From assembly GCF_036567905.1 (NCBI RefSeq), contig NZ_DATCTO010000067.1:1-44414 (forward strand): 44,414 bases of DNA. The letters run 5' to 3'. The DNA comes from Candidatus Binatus sp. GTDB taxonomy: Bacteria > Desulfobacterota > Binatia > Binatales > Binataceae. Shown piece after piece: positions 26,159 through 34,702 of the stretch. The position numbers and the translations under genes were made by a program. Position 1 is the stretch's first letter, and every line of letters begins with the position of its first letter. The notes beneath the pieces were generated by a model that saw only the letters and a list, made by a program, of their open reading frames with translations, had not been told where the DNA came from and did not search any database.

Positions 26159-26187
26159 TTGCGCAGCCGGTCAAAAATGGTTATGTT
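26159..26187 (+). promoter_or_regulatory. possible promoter in the 443-bp gap before the lipase-like gene
   Basis: TTGCGC (26159-26164), a 17-bp spacer and TATGTT (26182-26187) lie about 100 bp before the gene starting at 26287. The rest of the gap 25844-26286 holds no gene that I can support: the open frame running through it lacks coding character, and I see no RNA fold or repeat there. Confidence 0.4.
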
Positions 26188-26286
26188 GGATTAGAGGATG
26201 AATGGGATGACGAGGATGCGGTTTCGCCCTGCATGCGCCTGCCGATGAAGACGTTGCCCGCGCGAGCTGCCCCACAAAGGAGAGTT

Positions 26287-27102
26287 ATGACTCCAAATAG
26301 CGCGCCAACTTCTTCGCGAATCGCCCTACAACCCAGCCGCCCCTCGATGCTCGACGCCTTGGGCGAATTGCGAGTTCCGCTCGAGGCCACAATTTATTGG
26401 CTCGGCGCGCTCGCCCATCCTTGGCCACACGTAAAGCCGCTCAACAGCAAAGTCGTCATGCTTATTCCGGGTTTCCTGGCTGGCGACGTGACGCTTGCGC
26501 CGTTGGCGAATTTTTGCCGATGGCTCGGTCATCGCGCAGTCTATGCGGGAATCTGGTCGAACTCCGAATGCCCGCGCGACACGATGCGGAAGTTGAACTT
26601 ACGGCTCGCTTTGGTCCATGAGAAATTCGGGCAGCCGATCGTTCTGATCGGCCAGAGTCTCGGCGGCGTTTACGCGCGGGAGATTGCCCGCGAGCACCCC
26701 GAAATGGTCGAGCGGGCGATCACGCTTGGATCGCCCATCAGGCAACCGCGCCGCGCAGCCAACCTTGCCGTGCAGGCGGTTGCGCGATCGATGGCCGCAC
26801 TGCGCGGCAAGGCTGACGGATGCCTCAGCGAGTCGTGCCAGTGCGGACTGATGTTGAGCGACGAATCGTCCGCGCAGGTCCCGGCCACGCACGTGTACTC
26901 GCGCACCGACGGGGTCGTGCACTGGCAAAGCTGTGTCGATTTGAGCGGCGCGCCGACGGTGGAAAACGTCGAGGTGACTGGCAGTCACGTCGGGATGGGA
27001 TTGAACGCCGATGTGTACCGCGTGATTGCGGATCGACTGGCGATGCCGCATAGATCGCGGCTCCATCTGGCGTATTCACACGCCGCGGCCGCGCAGAATT
27101 GA
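26287..27102 (+). CDS. alpha/beta-hydrolase, lipase/PGAP1-like
   Basis: 271 residues. Following VVMLIPGFLAGDVTLAPLA, the nucleophile serine is in the IGQSLGGVYAREIA elbow (GQSLGG), the acid is probably the Asp of VYSRTDGVVHW, and the His is in TGSHVGMGLNADVYRVIADRL. This late HVGMG-N-x-x-VY pattern is common in uncharacterised lipase-like hydrolases of soil bacteria. There is a CLSESCQCG segment near residue 180 with three cysteines. The ATG at 26287 is chosen because AAAGGAG stands at the right distance. The frame is open for 105 more codons upstream, but that part looks non-coding. The substrate, a lipid or polyester, is unknown. Confidence 0.8.
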   Translation: MTPNSAPTSSRIALQPSRPSMLDALGELRVPLEATIYWLGALAHPWPHVKPLNSKVVMLIPGFLAGDVTLAPLANFCRWLGHRAVYAGIWSNSECPRDTMRKLNLRLALVHEKFGQPIVLIGQSLGGVYAREIAREHPEMVERAITLGSPIRQPRRAANLAVQAVARSMAALRGKADGCLSESCQCGLMLSDESSAQVPATHVYSRTDGVVHWQSCVDLSGAPTVENVEVTGSHVGMGLNADVYRVIADRLAMPHRSRLHLAYSHAAAAQN

Positions 27103-27229
27103 ATCCAGCGCGCGCTCTCTCACGCGCGCGTCCGTACAGGCGGAGTGATCGCGCCCGCGATCAGGAAATGCTCGACCACCGCGCGGCCCGGCTCTCCGGT
27201 CCCCGTCGGCGACTATCGCGGCTCGATTT

Positions 27230-28207
27230 TCAAGGATCTGTGTCGCGCTTCACCCCGCGTTCGCGCCAGTAATTTCGAAGCTGGCCCATCCGCGCCAGCA
27301 TCCCGAGCGCATCGACCGGCGCGTCGTCGGGCTGTCCGTTCAGATCGCGGTAGCACTTATCGACGATCGCGACCAATCGCTCCGGCAGCGTCCATTTCAT
27401 GAAGCGGCCGAGGTCGGTTCTTCGCGCCGCTTCGTCAGCGTCGAGGCCGGCCTCGAAATGACGCGCCGATTGCTCGCGCACCAGCGTGAAATATTCGCGC
27501 AGCTCGAGCAGTCCTTCCTTGCCACACAGCGGTCCATGCCCCGGCACTACCACCGCCGGATCGATCGCCGCCAATTTGTCGAGCGCGCCCATCCATCCCC
27601 TAAGCGAGCCCTGCCACACGACCGGCGTGTCGGTGTAAAAGAGCAGGTCGCCGCCGAACAGCACGCGCGCGTCGGGCACGTATGCGGCGATGTCGCCCAT
27701 CGTGTGCGCGGGACCGAAATGCATCAACTCGACCGCGCGATCGCCGAGATGCACCGTCATCCGTTCGTCGAACGTCACGGTCGGGAGGCACCTCCTGATG
27801 CCGCGAAAGTCGAACATCCCGAACGCCTCGCGCACGTACTCCAGGTCGCGTCCCGGAATTCCGTCGCGCATCATGCGCTCGAAGCCGGCCGGATCGCCCG
27901 CGCGGCGCATTTCCTCCCTGCAATTGCGATGCGCAATTATCTCGGCGCCTTCCACCAGCTGATTGCCGTGCACGTGATCGGCGTTCGAATGAGTGTTGAC
28001 GAGAAAGCGCACCGGGATCGGGCACGCCGCGCGCATCGCCTCGAGCATCGTGCCGGTGAGCGGCAGATCGAACAGCGTATCGACGATCAGCGCGGATTCA
28101 TCGCCTGCCACCAGGCCCGCATTGTTGCGGCTCCATCCCGTGGTCGGCTGCATCCAGGCGTGGATACCGGGGACGATCTTCTCGAGCGATGCCTTGGTTG
28201 ATTCCAT
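27230..28207 (-). CDS. MBL-fold metallo-hydrolase with HxNxDH motif
   Basis: 325 residues from the ATG at 28207 (52 upstream codons look like leader and terminator sequence). The metallo-beta-lactamase fold is clear: ALIVDTLFDLPLT, the metal motif NTHSNADHVHGN (H73, N75, D77, H78), HFGPAHTMGDIAAYVP with the next His and Asp, FGGDLLFYTDTPV and VPGHGPLCG. The second His of the usual HxHxDH is Asn, as in a subset of the superfamily, so one metal site is altered. About 90 helical residues follow the domain. The reaction is unknown: lactonase, thioesterase or glyoxalase-like are possible. It is downstream of the sodB terminator, so it is probably transcribed on its own. Confidence 0.8.
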   Translation of the reverse strand: MESTKASLEKIVPGIHAWMQPTTGWSRNNAGLVAGDESALIVDTLFDLPLTGTMLEAMRAACPIPVRFLVNTHSNADHVHGNQLVEGAEIIAHRNCREEMRRAGDPAGFERMMRDGIPGRDLEYVREAFGMFDFRGIRRCLPTVTFDERMTVHLGDRAVELMHFGPAHTMGDIAAYVPDARVLFGGDLLFYTDTPVVWQGSLRGWMGALDKLAAIDPAVVVPGHGPLCGKEGLLELREYFTLVREQSARHFEAGLDADEAARRTDLGRFMKWTLPERLVAIVDKCYRDLNGQPDDAPVDALGMLARMGQLRNYWRERGVKRDTDP

Positions 28208-28252
28208 GGCGCGTGATTCTAGTGAGGCGCCGCGATAGCGCAAAGCGCGGAG

Positions 28253-28288
28253 CCAAAAAAAGAAACGCCGGGGGATCTCCCGGCGTTT
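28253..28288 (-). terminator. intrinsic terminator of sodB
   Basis: AAACGCCGGG (28263-28272) and CCCGGCGTTT (28279-28288) make a perfect 10-bp stem with a 6-base loop. On the minus strand it is followed by a T-rich run (complement of 28255-28261). It lies 27 bp past the sodB stop codon and ends sodB transcription before the MBL gene. Confidence 0.88.
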
Positions 28289-28314
28289 GTGAGGAATCGA
28301 ATTTGTCGAGTTGC

Positions 28315-28896
28315 CTACTTCAAATTCGCGTTGGCGAAATCCCAGTTGGCCAGTTGCCACCACGCCTCGACGTACTTGGGGCGCGCGTTGCGATAGTCAA
28401 TGTAGTACGCATGCTCCCAAACGTCGCAGGTGATTAGCGGCGTCTGGCCCTCGCGTATCGGGCATCCCGCGTCATGGGTTGCGACGACTTGTAACGAGCC
28501 GTCCTTCGCGCGCACCAGCCACGCCCATCCGCTGCCGAAGTGACCGGCGGCAAGCTCGCTGAATTTTTTCTTGAACGCGTCAAAATTGCCGAAGCCTTTC
28601 TTGATCGCGTCGGCGACCGGACCCTTGGGTTCGCCGCCGCCCTTCGGACTCATGGATTTCCAGTAAAAGGAATGATTCCAATGCTGCCCCGCGCTGTTGA
28701 GGAGCGGCCCCGGTTCCGCCGTCTTCACAATCTCTTCGAGCGAAGCGCTCGCGAATTTGGTGCCCACGATCAGTTCGTTGAGCTTGGTGACGTAGGCCTG
28801 GTGATGCTTGCCGTGATGATACTCGAGCGTCTCGGCGGAGATGTGGGGTTTCAGCGCGTCCATACTGTAGGGAAGGTTTGGAAGTTCAAAAGCCAT
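28315..28896 (-). CDS. sodB: superoxide dismutase, Fe type
   Basis: 193 residues, the standard Fe/Mn-SOD length, converting superoxide to oxygen and hydrogen peroxide in the cytosol. Metal ligands are H27 (EYHHGKHH), H75 (QHWNHSFYW), D158 and H162 (CDVWEHAYYIDY). Q71 in the N-terminal half, with Ala-Gly at the C-terminal position where Mn enzymes carry Gln, marks the iron form. The ATG at 28896 begins the family sequence MAFELPNLPY; AAAGGA lies before it. It follows the cytochrome c gene by 94 bp and has its own strong terminator. The peroxide product could be handled by the peroxiredoxin at 1.2 kb. Confidence 0.95.
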   Translation of the reverse strand: MAFELPNLPYSMDALKPHISAETLEYHHGKHHQAYVTKLNELIVGTKFASASLEEIVKTAEPGPLLNSAGQHWNHSFYWKSMSPKGGGEPKGPVADAIKKGFGNFDAFKKKFSELAAGHFGSGWAWLVRAKDGSLQVVATHDAGCPIREGQTPLITCDVWEHAYYIDYRNARPKYVEAWWQLANWDFANANLK

Positions 28897-28990
28897 GGTG
28901 AAACACCGTCCTTTCGGGCGCCGACGCGAAATGCGATGTGCCGCCGCCCGGCTGCGGGTAAAAGTTGAACCCAAGATTCCGGTATCTAAT

Positions 28991-29443
28991 TTAGTTTTGC
29001 GCCCGATGGGGCGCAATGGGGACGGTAGTCTTCGGGCCGCTCACCGCGACTGCTTCATTTTTTTTCGCCGCCTCGGCCAGAAAAGCCACCAAGTCGTCGA
29101 TCTTATTGGCAAGCTGAGGCTGCGCACGCATGTTATGCGTGGTGCGCTTGGGTTTGTACCCGGGCGGATACTTGAGATACAGAATGCGATCGGCAACCAA
29201 CTCGCGCGACGAACCCGCGATCGGCGGTCCCTTGCTGCCGGCCAGGTTGGGATCGCGGTTATGGCAAACCATGCAGGTGGTCACGTACGCGATTCGCCCC
29301 CTCTCTGCCGGCGTCAACGGCCTCGACGGACCGCAGGCCGACACTGCTATCGCCAATATCGCCGCGCCCGCGCCGAGCCACGATTGCCATCGTGCCCGCG
29401 CCGCGGTTCCTGACCTGAATAAACGGCCGAAGACTGTTTGCAC
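28991..29443 (-). CDS. small c-type cytochrome, predicted lipoprotein
   Basis: 150 residues. The N-terminus carries a basic stretch, a hydrophobic core (GAGAAILAIAVSAC) and a lipobox-like IAVSAC at about 32-37, so the mature protein should be lipid-anchored facing the periplasm. One haem c site, CMVCH, sits near residue 60. The Met of THNMRAQPQL (about 105) is the likely sixth ligand, followed by the C-terminal helix DDLVAFLAEAAKK of class I cytochromes. An electron-carrier role is inferred. It starts 5 bp after recR, so it appears to be the last gene of the dnaX-ybaB-recR transcript. Confidence 0.8.
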   Translation of the reverse strand: MQTVFGRLFRSGTAARARWQSWLGAGAAILAIAVSACGPSRPLTPAERGRIAYVTTCMVCHNRDPNLAGSKGPPIAGSSRELVADRILYLKYPPGYKPKRTTHNMRAQPQLANKIDDLVAFLAEAAKKNEAVAVSGPKTTVPIAPHRAQN

Positions 29444-29448
29444 GTGGG

Positions 29449-30087
29449 CTAGAGTTCGCGGCGGCCGCTAAGCGCACTGGTCAGAGTCGCAGAATCGGTG
29501 TATTCGAGGTCGCCGCCGGCCGGCAGTCCACGCGCCAGCCGCGTCGTCTTCACGCCGAGCGGTTTCAGTGCGCGCGCGATGTAAAGCGCGGTCGCCTCGC
29601 CCTCGACGGTCGCATTGGTCGCGATTATCACCTCGCGAACGACCGCGGGCGGACTTACGCGGGCAATCAGTTCTTTCATCTTGATGTCGTCGGGGCCGAT
29701 GCCGTCCAACGGCGCGAGCGCGCCATTGAGCACGTGGTACACGCCTCCAAAACTGCGGGCCCGCTCGATAGCCATTAAGTCCGCCGGTCCTTCCACTACG
29801 CAAATCACCTCCCGTTCCCGCCGCTCGTCGTCACAAATCTGACAGCGTGGATGATCCGACAGCCCGAAGCAACCCGAGCACAGACCGACGCGTTCTTTCA
29901 TTTCGAGCAGCGCTTCGGCCAGCGCGATCACCTGGTCGCGCGGCCGATTGAGCAGATTGAACACCAGCCGCGACGCTGTCTTCTCGCCGATCCCGGGCAG
30001 CCGCGACAGTTCTTTGACAAGCCGCGTCATCGCAGGAGGCAGCCCGTCCTGGTGCTTGAGGTTTTCCGGCATCGCGCGCTCCGTCAT
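29449..30087 (-). CDS. recR: recombination mediator RecR
   Basis: 212 residues, the usual length. Helix-hairpin-helix DNA-binding region (LSRLPGIGEKTASRLVFNLL, about 22-41), C4 zinc finger (CSGCFGLSDHPRCQIC, about 68-83), then a Toprim domain with VVEGPADLMAIE and the later TNATVEGEATALYI. It loads RecA at gaps with RecFO. The start at 30087 overlaps the ybaB stop (ATGA), so the two are translationally coupled. Part of the conserved SRP RNA-dnaX-ybaB-recR cluster. Confidence 0.96.
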   Translation of the reverse strand: MTERAMPENLKHQDGLPPAMTRLVKELSRLPGIGEKTASRLVFNLLNRPRDQVIALAEALLEMKERVGLCSGCFGLSDHPRCQICDDERREREVICVVEGPADLMAIERARSFGGVYHVLNGALAPLDGIGPDDIKMKELIARVSPPAVVREVIIATNATVEGEATALYIARALKPLGVKTTRLARGLPAGGDLEYTDSATLTSALSGRREL

Positions 30088-30413
30088 TCGGCGCCGAAGC
30101 CGGGGATCTGCAGACCCTGGAACGGCCCGAGCTTGCCCATCTCGTCGGCGAGCATCCTCTGCGCGCGAGCCATCCCGTCGTTGACGGCGACCAGGATCAG
30201 GTCTTCGAGCATCGACTTGTCGTTGGCCGCGACGATCGCGGCGTCGATTTCTATTTTGCGCAGGCGCAGCGAGCCGTCCACGACCACGCGCACCATCCCG
30301 CCGCCCGATTGAGCCTCAACGGTTCTGGCTGACGCCGTTTCCTGCATCTCCTTCATTCGCAATTGCAGCTCTTGCGCCTGCTGCATCAATGCCGACAAAT
30401 CTATTTCTGCCAT
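30084..30413 (-). CDS. ybaB: YbaB/EbfC nucleoid-associated protein
   Basis: 109 residues, cytosolic, dimeric DNA-binding family. The N-terminal helix ALMQQAQELQLRMKEMQE, the strand block GGGMVRVVVDGSLRLRKIEID and the helix LEDLILVAVNDGMARAQ are typical. Its role near the replication-repair genes dnaX and recR is conserved across bacteria but mechanistically unclear. Overlaps dnaX by 13 bp upstream and recR by 4 bp downstream. Confidence 0.95.
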   Translation of the reverse strand: MAEIDLSALMQQAQELQLRMKEMQETASARTVEAQSGGGMVRVVVDGSLRLRKIEIDAAIVAANDKSMLEDLILVAVNDGMARAQRMLADEMGKLGPFQGLQIPGFGAE

Positions 30414-32365
30414 TCTGATTGCTCCTTGCCGCGAGCTCCCCTTTGCGGCGTACTACTTTGATTCCGGGCCGCGCCTTCCTTGGCCGAAGCCGGCGTGAGA
30501 TTCGGTATTCTGAGTTCCACCAGCCGCGCGTCCAGCGTATCGAACACTCTGCGCACCGCGGGATCCGCAAGCACCGCTTGCCGTTCCTCGGGTGTCGCTG
30601 CGCGCAGCGCGGCATTCATCGCCGGCGGCATCGGCGCGATTTCTCCGGTTGATTCAACCGGCTTCGATGGCGCCGCCTCTTTTTGCGCGCTCTTCGCGGC
30701 AACCGGATTATTTGTATCCGCCGCCGGCGCAGACGACAATTCTCGCGTCCGGCCGTTGCCGCCGAGCGCGATCGCAGCGCGGCCGGCAGAGCCAAGCTTG
30801 GCCGCCCCGTTGGTCGAAAGCTCGACTCGAATCGCGCGGCCAAGATGCTCGCTGGCAAGCTCCGCAATCACCATCTTGTTGTCGTTGAGATAGCGGACGT
30901 AAATTTCGTTTCGCGCCGTGACCGTCAGCAGGTCGCCGTCGAGCGCAAGTCCCGCGCCCTGCTCCATGAAACCGGCCAGCGCGGCGCGCCGGCCCCGGAT
31001 GAAATCGCGCAGCTCGGGAAGTTCGCGCGGGCGGTCATCTTGAAACTCATGGCGAAGCGGCGCATCGGCCTTGACTTCGCCCTCGACCCGCAGCCGCCGC
31101 GCACCGCTGGATTGCTCCTTCGATGCGCTCTGCGGCTTCGCCGCGCCCCGGCTGCTTAAGCCGCCGCCGGACGGCGCGGGTGGAGTCCCGGAGGTCGGCG
31201 CCGGCGCAGTCTTGTCCGCGCCGATCGCGCGCAGCAATTCGTCGGCGTCGATCACCGCCGCCAGCGACGCCATCCGCACCACCGCCATTTCGAGCAGCAG
31301 GTCGGGGTACGGCGAGCGAAGAATCTGTTCCTGCGAATCGGCCATCAGACGGAACAGCCGCATGATGTCGCGCGCGCTCGCGCCCGCGGCCAGCCGCTTG
31401 AGCTCCGTTGCTTCGTGATCGGGAATATCGTCGAGCGGGCTATCCGCGCCGCTGGCGGGAAGTTTCGCGACCGCGAGATTTCTGAACGTTTCGAGCAAAT
31501 CGCGCCCCAGCGATTCAAGGTTTGCGCCGCGGCTCTTAAGCTCACGCACGTGCGCCAGCGCTGCGGCCGCGTTCTTCTCCAAGATCGCGCCGGCCAGTTT
31601 CAAAACCGTAGTCCGGCTCGCGACGCCGAGCGACGATGCCACCTCGGCCTCCGTCACCTGCGCCGGTGCCGTTGCCATCGCGGTCTCGAGCATCCGCTCC
31701 GCATCGCGCATGCTGCCGCCGGCCTCGCGCGCGAGCAGCCGCAGCGCGCCCTCCTCGGCCTCGAGCCCTTCGCGCCGTGCCAGATCCTTCAGCCGCTCGA
31801 GAATCGTCAGGTACGGGATGCGCCGAAAGTCGTAGCGCTGCAGGCGCGACAGGATCGTTTCCGGCATCTTCTGCGGCTCGGTCGTCGCGAGGATAAACTT
31901 GACGTGCGGCGGCGGCTCCTCGAGCGTCTTGAGCAGCGCGTTGAAGGCCGAATCGGTCAGCTGATGCGCCTCGTCGATAATGTAAATCTTGAAGCGGTCG
32001 CGCGCCGGGCGGTAGCTCAGGTTTTCGATTATCGCGCGCGCGTCCTCGATCTTGCGGTAGGTGGCGCCGTCGATCTCGCTGACGTCGAGCGAGCGCCCGC
32101 CGCGAATCTCCACGCAGGCCGCGCATTCGCCGCATGGCTCGGCGGTCGGTCCTTTCTCGCAATTGAGGCATCGCGCGAGAATTCGCGCCGCCGTGGTCTT
32201 GCCGACGCCACGAATCCCGGTGAACAGAAACGCGTGCGCTATTCGGCCCCGCTTCAGCGCTTCGCCGAGCGTGCGCGTCACGTGCTCCTGGCCCACCAGC
32301 TCCGAGAAGCGTTCCGGCCGCCATTTGCGCGCGAGTACGAGATGTGTCGTCAGGGATTCGGCCAT
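30401..32365 (-). CDS. dnaX: DNA polymerase III subunit tau (gamma/tau)
   Basis: 654 residues from the ATG at 32365; a 20-codon extension would run toward the SRP RNA. The AAA+ clamp-loader ATPase has Walker A at about 50-57 (GIRGVGKT), zinc-binding cysteines C69, C78, C81 and C84, Walker B IYIIDEAH (127-134), and LLKTLEEPPPHVKFILATTE with the sensor. Domain III runs to about 380, then a low-complexity Ala/Pro linker and a C-terminal domain that would bind the polymerase. After Walker A the segment DGATYRKIEDAR replaces the DAASNNGVDDIR-like sequence usual in DnaX. I see no A-rich slippery heptamer in frame, so no gamma form is predicted. Confidence 0.95.
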   Translation of the reverse strand: MAESLTTHLVLARKWRPERFSELVGQEHVTRTLGEALKRGRIAHAFLFTGIRGVGKTTAARILARCLNCEKGPTAEPCGECAACVEIRGGRSLDVSEIDGATYRKIEDARAIIENLSYRPARDRFKIYIIDEAHQLTDSAFNALLKTLEEPPPHVKFILATTEPQKMPETILSRLQRYDFRRIPYLTILERLKDLARREGLEAEEGALRLLAREAGGSMRDAERMLETAMATAPAQVTEAEVASSLGVASRTTVLKLAGAILEKNAAAALAHVRELKSRGANLESLGRDLLETFRNLAVAKLPASGADSPLDDIPDHEATELKRLAAGASARDIMRLFRLMADSQEQILRSPYPDLLLEMAVVRMASLAAVIDADELLRAIGADKTAPAPTSGTPPAPSGGGLSSRGAAKPQSASKEQSSGARRLRVEGEVKADAPLRHEFQDDRPRELPELRDFIRGRRAALAGFMEQGAGLALDGDLLTVTARNEIYVRYLNDNKMVIAELASEHLGRAIRVELSTNGAAKLGSAGRAAIALGGNGRTRELSSAPAADTNNPVAAKSAQKEAAPSKPVESTGEIAPMPPAMNAALRAATPEERQAVLADPAVRRVFDTLDARLVELRIPNLTPASAKEGAARNQSSTPQRGARGKEQSEWQK

Positions 32366-32387
32366 CGCGAGATCTTTTCGCACTGGA

Positions 32388-32517
32388 ACTGCCCGTCGAA
32401 TGATAGCCAGGCACCCCTGCGGCACAGGGTGGCAGCCGGTACCGTTGCTTCCTTCCGGACCTGGCGGGGTTCGCGGCCTTCCCTTGCGCAGGACCCGGCT
32501 ATCAGCGGCGGGCAGTC
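32388..32517 (-). ncRNA. ffs: small signal recognition particle RNA (4.5S type)
   Basis: The minus-strand transcript folds as one long hairpin: the 5' ACTGCCCGCCG-CTGATAGCC side pairs with the 3' GGCTATCATTCGACGGGCAGT side. The apical domain carries the diagnostic SRP sequence GGTCCGGAAGGAAGCAACGG, the Ffh-binding loops. It binds Ffh and targets nascent membrane proteins. Its place directly before dnaX-ybaB-recR is the same as in Bacillus and many others. The ends are approximate by a few bases. Confidence 0.95.
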
Positions 32518-32557
32518 CCGATAAATTGCTCCAGCGCGCGTTCCTTTTGCGCGTCCT

Positions 32558-32586
32558 ATTAGAATATCACAGCGCCGCCCATGCAA
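32558..32586 (-). promoter_or_regulatory. likely promoter of SRP RNA and the dnaX cluster
   Basis: On the minus strand TTGCAT (32581-32586), a 17-bp spacer and TCTAAT (32558-32563) give a good -10 and a weak -35. Transcription would start about 35 bases before the mature SRP RNA, implying 5' processing. Confidence 0.5.
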
Positions 32587-32714
32587 CCGCTGATGACGAA
32601 AATGTTTCGTGCCGCATGTAACTCGATTGTGCCGCAACTGGCGCGACTCTTCGAGCGCCGCAAGAGGCCCGGGGGTGATGGCGTGCGCCGCGCCCGGTTG
32701 CTATCACAATTGTC

Positions 32715-33590
32715 ATGGGTTCGCCCGCCGATAAGGTCGCCATCGGCCTCATCCAGATGAGCTGTGCGCCCGAGCCGCGCCTCAATCTCGACAAGGCAAT
32801 CGCCAAAATCGAGGAGGCCGCCCGGCGCGGCGCGCAAATCGTCTGCACCCAGGAGCTGTTCGGCGCGCACTACCCATGTCAGACCGAGGACCCGAAATTT
32901 TTCGATCTCGCCGAGCCGATTCCCGGCCCCACCACCGAAGCGCTCGGCGCCGTGGCCAAGGCGCGGAAAATCATCATCGTCGCGTCGATCTTCGAGCGTC
33001 GTGCGGCGGGCGTCTATTACAACGCTGCCGCGGTCATCGATGAGGCCGGGAAAATCGTCGGCCGCTACCGCAAAATGCATATCCCCGACGATCCCCGCTA
33101 CTATGAAAAATTCTACTTCGCCCCCGGCGATCTCGATTTCGCCGCGCACCCCACCTCACGCGGCCCCGTCGGCGTGCTCGTATGCTGGGATCAATGGTTC
33201 CCCGAAGCGGCACGGCTCACCGCGATGGCTGGCGCGCAGATTCTGTTCTATCCGACCGCGATCGGATGGTGGCATGGCGAGCCGGAAACAGTCCGTCCCA
33301 AACAGCAAGACGCCTGGGAGACGATCCAGCGCAGCCACGCCATCGCCAACGGCGTCTTCGTCGCGGCCGTCAATCGCGTCGGCGTCGAGGGTGAACTCGA
33401 GTTCTGGGGCGATTCATTTGTCGCCGATCCGTTTGGCGAAGTAATCGCGCGCGCCAGCACCACCGGCGAGGAAACGCTGGTGGTCGAATGCGACCTCGCC
33501 AAGATCGAGGAAGTCCGCCGCAACTGGCCCTTCCTGCGCGATCGCCGTATCGACGCCTACGCAGATTTGACGCGCCGCTTTCGATCGTAG
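32715..33590 (+). CDS. aguB: N-carbamoylputrescine amidase (nitrilase superfamily)
   Basis: 291 residues. The nitrilase catalytic triad is E47 (CTQELFG), K120 (YRKMHIPDD) and C157 (LVCWDQWFPE). The HYPCQTEDPKFFDLAEPIPG and SIFERRAAGVYYN blocks are typical of the AguB type. It hydrolyses N-carbamoylputrescine to putrescine, carbon dioxide and ammonia in the cytosol. The next gene, agmatine deiminase, starts 2 bp after its stop, so the two form a dedicated operon for the last two steps from agmatine. The arginine decarboxylase that would feed it is not in the window. Confidence 0.93.
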   Translation: MGSPADKVAIGLIQMSCAPEPRLNLDKAIAKIEEAARRGAQIVCTQELFGAHYPCQTEDPKFFDLAEPIPGPTTEALGAVAKARKIIIVASIFERRAAGVYYNAAAVIDEAGKIVGRYRKMHIPDDPRYYEKFYFAPGDLDFAAHPTSRGPVGVLVCWDQWFPEAARLTAMAGAQILFYPTAIGWWHGEPETVRPKQQDAWETIQRSHAIANGVFVAAVNRVGVEGELEFWGDSFVADPFGEVIARASTTGEETLVVECDLAKIEEVRRNWPFLRDRRIDAYADLTRRFRS

Positions 33591-33592
33591 CC

Positions 33593-34702
33593 GTGAATCC
33601 CATTCCACCTGAGCATCGCCGCCTGCTCGCGGCCTACCGGATGCCGCCCGAATGGGCGCCGCATCTCGCCTGTTACCTCGCATGGCCGCACAATCTCGAC
33701 ACCTGGCCCGGCAAGTTCGACCTTATCCCGCCGATCTATGCGGATATGGTCGCGGCCATCGCGCGATTCGAGCCCGTCCGCCTGATGGTCAACAATGAAA
33801 CGCAGATCGACGAAGTGCGTGCGATGATTCGCGACGCCATCCGCCGCCGGGGCGATAGCGATGACGCGGCGACTGGGGCCGTCGATATATTTTATCTGCC
33901 CACCAACGACGCATGGGCGCGCGACCACGGCCCGATTTTTGTCAACCGCCTCGCAACCGATTCGGCCGCCGGCCCAAATCAGATTGCGCTGGACTGGCGC
34001 TTTAACTCGTGGGGCCGGAAGTACGGCGCATTCGATCTCGACGACGTTGTCCCGCAAAAACTTGGGGGCCGCTACGGCTTCGATGTGATCGAGCCGGGAA
34101 TCGTGCTCGAGGGCGGCTCGATCGACGTCAACGGCGCCGGCTCCGTGCTCACCACCGAGTCATGCCTGCTCAACCCCAATCGAAATCCCGCGCTCAGCCG
34201 CGCCGACATCGAGGATTACCTGCGCACATATCTCGGCGTGAGCAACGTGCTATGGCTCGGCGACGGAATCGCCGGCGACGACACCGACGGCCACATCGAC
34301 GACCTCGCGCGCTTCGTCGCCCGCGACACTATCGTCACCGTCCTCGAGGACGATCCCGCCGACGTGAACTACCCGGTGCTGCGCGACAACCTTAACCGCC
34401 TGCGCGCGATGCGCGATCAGGACGGCCGCCCCTTCAAAATCGAAACTATCCCGATGCCCCCCGCTGTCATCTACGACGGCGCGCGCCTGCCCGCCTCCTA
34501 CGCGAACTTCTATATAGCCAACGGCGCAGTCCTGATGCCGAGATTTATGTCCCCGCAGGATAACGTCGCGGCCTCGACGCTCTCCCGGCTCTTCCCCGGC
34601 CGCCGCGTCGTCGGTGTCCCCTCGACCGACCTGGTCTGGGGGCTGGGCTCCGTTCATTGCCTGAGCCAGCAGCACCCCGCGCCCCCGACCGCGTCATCCT
34701 GA
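33593..34702 (+). CDS. aguA: agmatine deiminase
   Basis: 369 residues from the GTG at 33593, chosen because it follows the aguB stop by 2 bp and gives the family N-terminus; the frame is open 35 codons further up inside aguB. Guanidine-modifying pentein fold: RMPPEWAPHLACYLAWPHN, TNDAWARDHGPIFV, LEGGSIDVNGAGSVLTTESCLLN, DDTDGHIDDLARFV (catalytic Asp and His) and the nucleophile C356 in GLGSVHCLSQQ. It converts agmatine to N-carbamoylputrescine and ammonia, the step before AguB. The last codons and the stop TGA lie inside a dispersed repeat. Confidence 0.93.
   Translation: MNPIPPEHRRLLAAYRMPPEWAPHLACYLAWPHNLDTWPGKFDLIPPIYADMVAAIARFEPVRLMVNNETQIDEVRAMIRDAIRRRGDSDDAATGAVDIFYLPTNDAWARDHGPIFVNRLATDSAAGPNQIALDWRFNSWGRKYGAFDLDDVVPQKLGGRYGFDVIEPGIVLEGGSIDVNGAGSVLTTESCLLNPNRNPALSRADIEDYLRTYLGVSNVLWLGDGIAGDDTDGHIDDLARFVARDTIVTVLEDDPADVNYPVLRDNLNRLRAMRDQDGRPFKIETIPMPPAVIYDGARLPASYANFYIANGAVLMPRFMSPQDNVAASTLSRLFPGRRVVGVPSTDLVWGLGSVHCLSQQHPAPPTASS

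Noticed and set aside
25972..26286. N-terminal 105-codon extension of the lipase-like gene
   Set aside because: The sequence is not protein-like, while the ATG at 26287 has a strong AAAGGAG and begins at the family N-terminus.
30660..30700. dnaX frameshift signal producing a gamma subunit
   Set aside because: Only five A residues occur and they are in the wrong phase for the A-AAA-AAG heptamer.
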